DNA from: Gammaproteobacteria bacterium
GTDB taxonomy: Bacteria > Pseudomonadota > Gammaproteobacteria > DSM-16500
Length of the DNA: 18,207 nt
Direction: 5' to 3'
Assembly: GCA_009885665.1 (NCBI GenBank)
Contig: VFKI01000107.1
Coordinates: 1-18,207, forward strand
This document shows positions 14,488 to 18,207 of the stretch, piece after piece; positions within the stretch are counted from its first letter, which is position 1, and each line of letters begins with the position of its first letter. The position numbers and the translations under genes were made by a program. The notes beneath the pieces were generated by a model that did not search any database, was not told the DNA's origin, and saw only the letters and a list, made by a program, of their open reading frames with translations.

Positions 14488-14561
14488 GCGGGTGTAGTTC
14501 AATGGTAGAACGGGAGCTTCCCAAGCTCTTAGTGTGGGTTCGATCCCCATCACCCGCTCCA
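14488..14561 (+). tRNA. tRNA-Gly (CCC)
   Basis: The 74-nt sequence folds as a normal cloverleaf: acceptor stem GCGGGTG/CACCCGC, D-arm GTTCAATGGTAGAAC, anticodon stem GGAGC/GCTCT with loop TTCCCAA (anticodon CCC, reading GGG), T-arm with GGTTCGATCC, discriminator T and encoded CCA. It closely resembles enterobacterial tRNA-Gly(CCC). asmA starts 24 bp after it. Confidence 0.95.
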
Positions 14562-14585
14562 AATTATTCAGTTGAGGGTAGCGCC

Positions 14586-16370
14586 ATGGCGTGCGTAGCA
14601 AAGTTCATCTTAAAATTGTTAGCATTCATTATTGTGCTGTTGGTCATCCTCGCCATTGGCTTGGTGGTGCTGGTTAACCCAGAACGTTTAAAGCCGTATA
14701 TCGTTAAAGCGGTGGCGGATAATACCGGGCGTACGCTTGCCATCGATGGCAAATTATCGTGGGCATTTTTTCCGACTGTTGGTATTAACGTCGGCCATCT
14801 TACGCTGAGCAATCCAGCGGGCTTCAATAAAACACCTTTTCTCGAAGTTCAGCACGCTGAATTAGGCATCGCCGTCATGCCGCTACTGCACGGTGCGGTA
14901 CAAGCCGGCAGTATTCAGTTCGAAGGTGTCGCGATACATTTACAAAAAAATGCCGCGGGACACGTGAATTGGTCGTTTGCGAATCCGCATGCATCCGCCG
15001 CGACGGTTGCGCCTAAGTCAATTAAAGGCGGTACCGGCGGCGGTAAGTCGGGCGCAGTCGTGTTGGCAATCTCCGCACTCAAAATGACGAATGCGACATT
15101 GTCTTATGCCGATGACGTCACACATAAATCTTTTGCACTACAGCACGTTAATTTTAGCGCGACGGATATCAATACCGATCACCCCTTCCCTATGCAGCTC
15201 GCGCTGGATGCGACGTCAAGCGCGCCCGTGTTACATGCGCATATGACGTTGTCAGCTGAAGTGCAACCCGATTTAGCCCAAGATACGCTGTCAGTCGTTC
15301 ATATCAAAGAACAGTTAGCCAATATCCGTATGACGGGCTCGGCGCATATCACACAGTTACGGACTGCGCCGGCGATCACCGGGCAGCTGACGGTATTGCC
15401 ATTTGATTTGCGCGAATTTTTGCAAACGATAGGCGCACAACAAAGCGCATTACAGCAAGCGACAGGGGTGCGCGCCGCGTTTAATTTAGTGGCGAATAGT
15501 GACGGTGTGCATGCCGATGGCGATATTCACGCAACAACGTTGCAAGCGGCAAAGCTGACATTGCATGCGCTCGACGCTAAATTACGGTATGCCCATAATG
15601 TATTAGCTATTACGCCACTGATGGCGGATGTTTATCAAGGTAAGGCCAGCGGTCACGCAACCATCAAATTAGGTGACAGTGTGCCACACATGGCCGTCAC
15701 GTTGAATATGACGCAAGTCAATATGGCCGCCTTGATGAGCGATTTGCGCGGCGCCGATCAAAAATTCTCGTTGACTGGCACAGGAAATGTGCGCTTGGAT
15801 GTGACGACGGCAGGCGCGGCGACAGATGTCATTTTGCGTAATCTCAATGGCAATGCGCAATTAGCGGTGACGAATGGGTATGTGACCGGCGTGGATATTG
15901 GTCACTTGGTGGATGTGGCCGGCGCATTTGTTAATAAGCAGCCACAACCTACGGAAAACAGTCAAGGGCGTACGCCCTTCGGCAGTTTGACTGGCACGGC
16001 AAAGATCATGAATGGCGTGATGTCGACTTCAGATATTCAATTACAGTCACCGCGTTTTACGGTGACGGGCGGCGGTACGGTGGATTTGCCGGCGCAAAGT
16101 ATGGATATGGCATTAAATGTTGCGGTTAATAAATCAGCGGATCAAAAAAATAATCTGGCAAATTTATATGGCGAAGCGATACCATTACGCATTCACGGGC
16201 CGTTCAGCAATTTATCGAAAGGCGTCGATCAAGCGGCGCTGAGTCGAATTTTAGCGAAACGTGCTATCCGTAAAGTGGTGGATGAAGCCAAAGATCGCAT
16301 CAGTAAAGATCTGGGCGGCAAGTTGCCAGGGAATGCCGGTGCCATTCTTGATAATTTATTGGGGCGTTAA
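14586..16370 (+). CDS. asmA: AsmA family protein
   Basis: This is an envelope protein of the AsmA family, whose members are anchored in the inner membrane with a large periplasmic part and are linked to outer-membrane biogenesis and phospholipid transport. The 594-aa product has one N-terminal transmembrane helix (about 9-30), then the family start NPERLKPYIVKAVADNTGRTLAIDGKLSW in two conserved steps, and a long beta-rich region. The AsmA C-terminal domain is at about 400-560, with LNGNAQLAVTNGYVTGVDI and DLPAQSMDMALNV. The length matches E. coli AsmA (about 617 aa). The ATG at 14586 is chosen because GAGGG precedes it and longer reading would run into the tRNA. The stop overlaps the xthA start (TAATG). 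Confidence 0.93.
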   Translation: MACVAKFILKLLAFIIVLLVILAIGLVVLVNPERLKPYIVKAVADNTGRTLAIDGKLSWAFFPTVGINVGHLTLSNPAGFNKTPFLEVQHAELGIAVMPLLHGAVQAGSIQFEGVAIHLQKNAAGHVNWSFANPHASAATVAPKSIKGGTGGGKSGAVVLAISALKMTNATLSYADDVTHKSFALQHVNFSATDINTDHPFPMQLALDATSSAPVLHAHMTLSAEVQPDLAQDTLSVVHIKEQLANIRMTGSAHITQLRTAPAITGQLTVLPFDLREFLQTIGAQQSALQQATGVRAAFNLVANSDGVHADGDIHATTLQAAKLTLHALDAKLRYAHNVLAITPLMADVYQGKASGHATIKLGDSVPHMAVTLNMTQVNMAALMSDLRGADQKFSLTGTGNVRLDVTTAGAATDVILRNLNGNAQLAVTNGYVTGVDIGHLVDVAGAFVNKQPQPTENSQGRTPFGSLTGTAKIMNGVMSTSDIQLQSPRFTVTGGGTVDLPAQSMDMALNVAVNKSADQKNNLANLYGEAIPLRIHGPFSNLSKGVDQAALSRILAKRAIRKVVDEAKDRISKDLGGKLPGNAGAILDNLLGR

Positions 16371-17137
16371 TGCGCGTTGTCAGTTTTAATATGAATGGCA
16401 TACGCTCGGCGGCGCGCAAGGGTTTTTTTGACTGGCTGCCGCAGCTTAATGCCGATGTGCTGTGTGTGCAAGAATTGAAGGCACAAGCGGCTGATCTCAA
16501 CGACGCTGTCTTTCAACTGGCGGGTTTTACGCGCCACTTCCATTGTGCGCTTAAAAAAGGGTATAGTGGCGTAGGGATCTATACGCGACATCCGGTGAAG
16601 TCAGTCAAGACAGGTTTGGGTTGGCCGGTTGCGGATGAAGAAGGCCGTTATATCGAAGTGGATTTAGGGCAGCTGACGGTTGCCTCACTTTATATGCCGT
16701 CGGGTAGCAGTGGCGATGAACGTCAAGCGGTTAAATATGATTTTCTCGCGGCATATCAACAGCATTTGCTGGCGCAAAGAAAAAGTGGCAAGCCATTGAT
16801 CATTTGTGGTGATTGGAATATTGCACATCGACAAATTGATTTAAAAAATTGGCGTGGCAATCAAAAAAATTCCGGATTTTTACCGGAAGAGCGCGCTTGG
16901 ATGGATGCATTGTTTGATGAGCTGGGGTTTGTGGATGCATTTCGTCTGTTGAATACAGCGGCAGAGCAATATACGTGGTGGTCAAATCGCGGCCAAGCGC
17001 GCGTGAAGAATGTAGGATGGCGCATTGATTACCAAGTGATCACGCCTGACTTAAGTGCGGCGGTACAAGCGGTGCAGATTTATCCCGAACCGTTTTTTTC
17101 AGATCATGCGCCGTTAGTCGTGGATTACGGTATTTAA
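16370..17137 (+). CDS. xthA: Exodeoxyribonuclease III / AP endonuclease
   Basis: This Mg-dependent enzyme cuts DNA at abasic sites and removes 3' blocking groups and nucleotides in base-excision repair. The 255-aa product is an endonuclease/exonuclease/phosphatase fold with the catalytic residues in place: N7 (SFNMNG), E35 (CVQELKAQ), Y108 (SLYMPSG), D148 and N150 (GDWNIAH), and D245-H246 (SDHAPLVV). The segment NVGWRIDYQVITP (214-226) holds the W and D expected before the final strand. It resembles the ExoA/XthA subfamily. The ATG overlaps the asmA stop by one base, so translation is coupled and the two are probably one operon. Confidence 0.96.
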   Translation: MRVVSFNMNGIRSAARKGFFDWLPQLNADVLCVQELKAQAADLNDAVFQLAGFTRHFHCALKKGYSGVGIYTRHPVKSVKTGLGWPVADEEGRYIEVDLGQLTVASLYMPSGSSGDERQAVKYDFLAAYQQHLLAQRKSGKPLIICGDWNIAHRQIDLKNWRGNQKNSGFLPEERAWMDALFDELGFVDAFRLLNTAAEQYTWWSNRGQARVKNVGWRIDYQVITPDLSAAVQAVQIYPEPFFSDHAPLVVDYGI

Positions 17138-17201
17138 GTACGGATAGCCCAAAAAAGTGTTCCTTATCAGATAAAATGACGACACCAAGGATGGTACAGG
17201 T

Positions 17202-17948
17202 ATGGGTGTAATGGCTAAGCCAAAAATTATTGAGCAAAAAATTATCGAGCCGAAAATTATCGAGCCGAAAATTATCGAGCCGAAAATTATCGAGCCGAAA
17301 ATTATCGAATATATGGGCACGCGTATTTGTGTGGGCGCTGTTGATCAGACGCTTTTTGGTTGTCAGTCCTTTCGACCGATTCCAATCGAACGGCGTTTAT
17401 CTTGTATGGCTTGGCTGCCTGTGCAAACAGACGAGAAATATGCGTGTTTTAAAACAGACAAGCCATACAAATTTTTTATTGAAACAGAAGCGGAAAAGCA
17501 TAAATCCGCCTTATTACAGAACAACGGATCATGGCCCGTTTGGCAACTGTTGAGCGAAAAGCAAATGGAAGAAAGTGTTTGGAATAAAATGCAAGCGTCC
17601 ATGGCGGCGCCGGTGCAAGATAGCACGCGTAAAATAACGCAAAAAATGGCGGCGGCACCGTTAACGTTATTGCCTGAGGCGGGGGCGAAGCGCGGCAGTA
17701 CGGCGTTTATCACGCAACGCTTGAGCGTAGTACCCACATGGCTGCATAAAGATAAGCAAGAGAGCAAGATGATGCCACCGTTGATGCCGCTGCAACCTGT
17801 CGGAGAAGCAGGAGAAGTGCCTGAGTTAGTCGCGCAACCGCAACGTTCGTTTAATTGGCTTAATTTATTCAGTAAGTCGCCGTTAACAACGGCGGGTGCA
17901 CCGAAGAAGATGCGTGCAGCGCAGTCGCGCAAGATGAAAGTATTTTAA
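17202..17948 (+). CDS. Hypothetical protein with KIIEP pentapeptide repeats
   Basis: The 248-aa product is not recognised. After a short start (MGVMAKP), six pentapeptides KIIE[Q/P/P/P/P/Y] run through residues 8-37. A Cys-containing folded-looking region follows (about 38-125, with GTRICVGAVDQTLFGCQSF and KYACFKTDKPYKFFIET). A helical stretch and a long Ala/Pro/Met-rich, probably disordered and basic C-terminus (about 130-248, ending RKMKVF) complete it. No signal peptide or membrane helix is visible. AAGGAT lies about 10 bp before the ATG; the ATG at 17211 is possible. The repeats and basic disordered tail would suit a secreted or nucleic-acid-associated protein, but that is speculation. 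Confidence 0.75.
   Translation: MGVMAKPKIIEQKIIEPKIIEPKIIEPKIIEPKIIEYMGTRICVGAVDQTLFGCQSFRPIPIERRLSCMAWLPVQTDEKYACFKTDKPYKFFIETEAEKHKSALLQNNGSWPVWQLLSEKQMEESVWNKMQASMAAPVQDSTRKITQKMAAAPLTLLPEAGAKRGSTAFITQRLSVVPTWLHKDKQESKMMPPLMPLQPVGEAGEVPELVAQPQRSFNWLNLFSKSPLTTAGAPKKMRAAQSRKMKVF
17223..17312 (+). repeat. Tandem 15-bp repeat encoding KIIEP (six units)
   Basis: Six contiguous 15-bp units start at 17223. Units 2-5 (17238-17297) are identical, AAAATTATCGAGCCG; the first ends CAA and differs at one further position, and the last ends GAATAT. The unit length keeps the frame, so copy number can vary without breaking the gene. Confidence 0.95.
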
Positions 17949-18207
17949 CAGCTCAGGTGTGGGCAAATAAAGCGCGCCTTTGCCCTCAGCAGGGCTCACG
18001 CATTAAAAGATAGACATTGATCAAGACAACGCTCAAATAATGCCGGAGTTGATGTTGTCCTGCCCTTGGGAAAGAAGAAAACGCGGCGCCTGTTTCCTCC
18101 CCTGACACGCGAAGCGTGTGCGGGGGAGGTGTCGCGAAGCGACGGAGGGGGACTTCGTTATGGCATGTGTTGCTTTGGCGGGTATTCAAATATTTGCCAA
18201 ATAAAGC
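17949..18207. other. Right-edge intergenic region
   Basis: No gene is credible here. It contains a small hairpin GCCCT-CAGC-AGGGC (17982-17995) without a T-run, the REP-like double hairpin at 18096-18143, and CAAATAAAGC at both 17964-17973 and 18198-18207. An open frame on the minus strand (17986-18189) is built on the palindromes and is not believed to be coding. Confidence 0.55.
18096..18143. repeat. REP-like double hairpin
   Basis: The first hairpin pairs CCTCCCC and ACACGC (18096-18110) with GCGTGT and GGGGAGG (18114-18129) around a GAA loop. The second pairs GTCGC with GCGAC (18131-18143), also around GAA. GAA-capped adjacent hairpins of this GC-rich kind, set in AT-richer intergenic DNA, are typical of dispersed palindromic elements. 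Confidence 0.65.

Noticed and set aside
14502..14585. Extension of asmA into the tRNA
   Set aside because: The extra 28 codons are translated tRNA sequence. The ATG at 14586 has its own ribosome binding site and starts just before the membrane helix.
17223..17312. CRISPR-like array
   Set aside because: The units are contiguous 15-bp repeats without spacers and lie in frame inside a gene.
17363..17932. Minus-strand open frame of 189 codons opposite the KIIEP gene
   Set aside because: It has no ribosome binding site and is Cys/Ser-rich in a way typical of an antisense shadow. The plus-strand gene has the in-frame repeat and a ribosome binding site.
17986..18189. Open frame of 67 codons on the minus strand
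   Set aside because: It runs through the REP-like hairpins, has no ribosome binding site or recognisable domain, and such frames are common by-products of palindromic repeats.

Overview
The window is a bacterial chromosomal segment, most likely from a gammaproteobacterium and plausibly a host-associated member of the Legionellales. The inference rests on three things: a full-length SbcB exonuclease I and an AsmA protein of gammaproteobacterial type, a type II secretion (T2SS) cluster in the usual proteobacterial order, and a gene whose product looks like a degenerate eukaryotic Rab/Ras small GTPase. No species-level marker is present, so the order-level placement is an inference.

Layout from left to right. 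Positions 159-4405 (minus strand) hold gspG-H-I-J-K-L-M, a tightly overlapping block that encodes the five pseudopilins and the inner-membrane platform proteins GspL and GspM. Positions 4490-7615 (plus strand) hold four uncharacterised genes, interrupted by a palindrome of about 157 bp and a nested 71-bp palindrome. Positions 7743-12419 (minus strand) hold gspD-E-F: the secretin, the ATPase and the platform protein. The plus-strand block therefore sits exactly between gspF and gspG, which are normally adjacent, and splits the T2SS locus into two transcription units. gspC, gspN and the prepilin peptidase gene are not in the window.

Upstream of gspD on the same strand are sbcB (GTG start), a tiny possible 18-codon ORF, and a ribbon-helix-helix-like gene whose promoter carries a perfect inverted repeat at the -10. 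Divergent from these, on the plus strand, come a tRNA-Gly(CCC) with a clear promoter, asmA, xthA (overlapping asmA by one base) and a 248-codon unknown gene with six tandem 15-bp units encoding the pentapeptide KIIEP. The right edge holds a REP-like double hairpin.

How the genes work together: GspD forms the outer-membrane channel, GspE powers assembly through GspL/GspM/GspF, and GspG-K build the pseudopilus. SbcB and XthA are DNA repair/degradation enzymes and AsmA is an envelope protein; none of these has an evident link to the T2SS. The most interesting item is the 336-aa protein at 6605-7615. It keeps the outline of a Rab fold but has lost the GTP-binding motifs, and it is joined to a separate C-terminal region, which makes it a candidate pseudo-GTPase effector or regulator.
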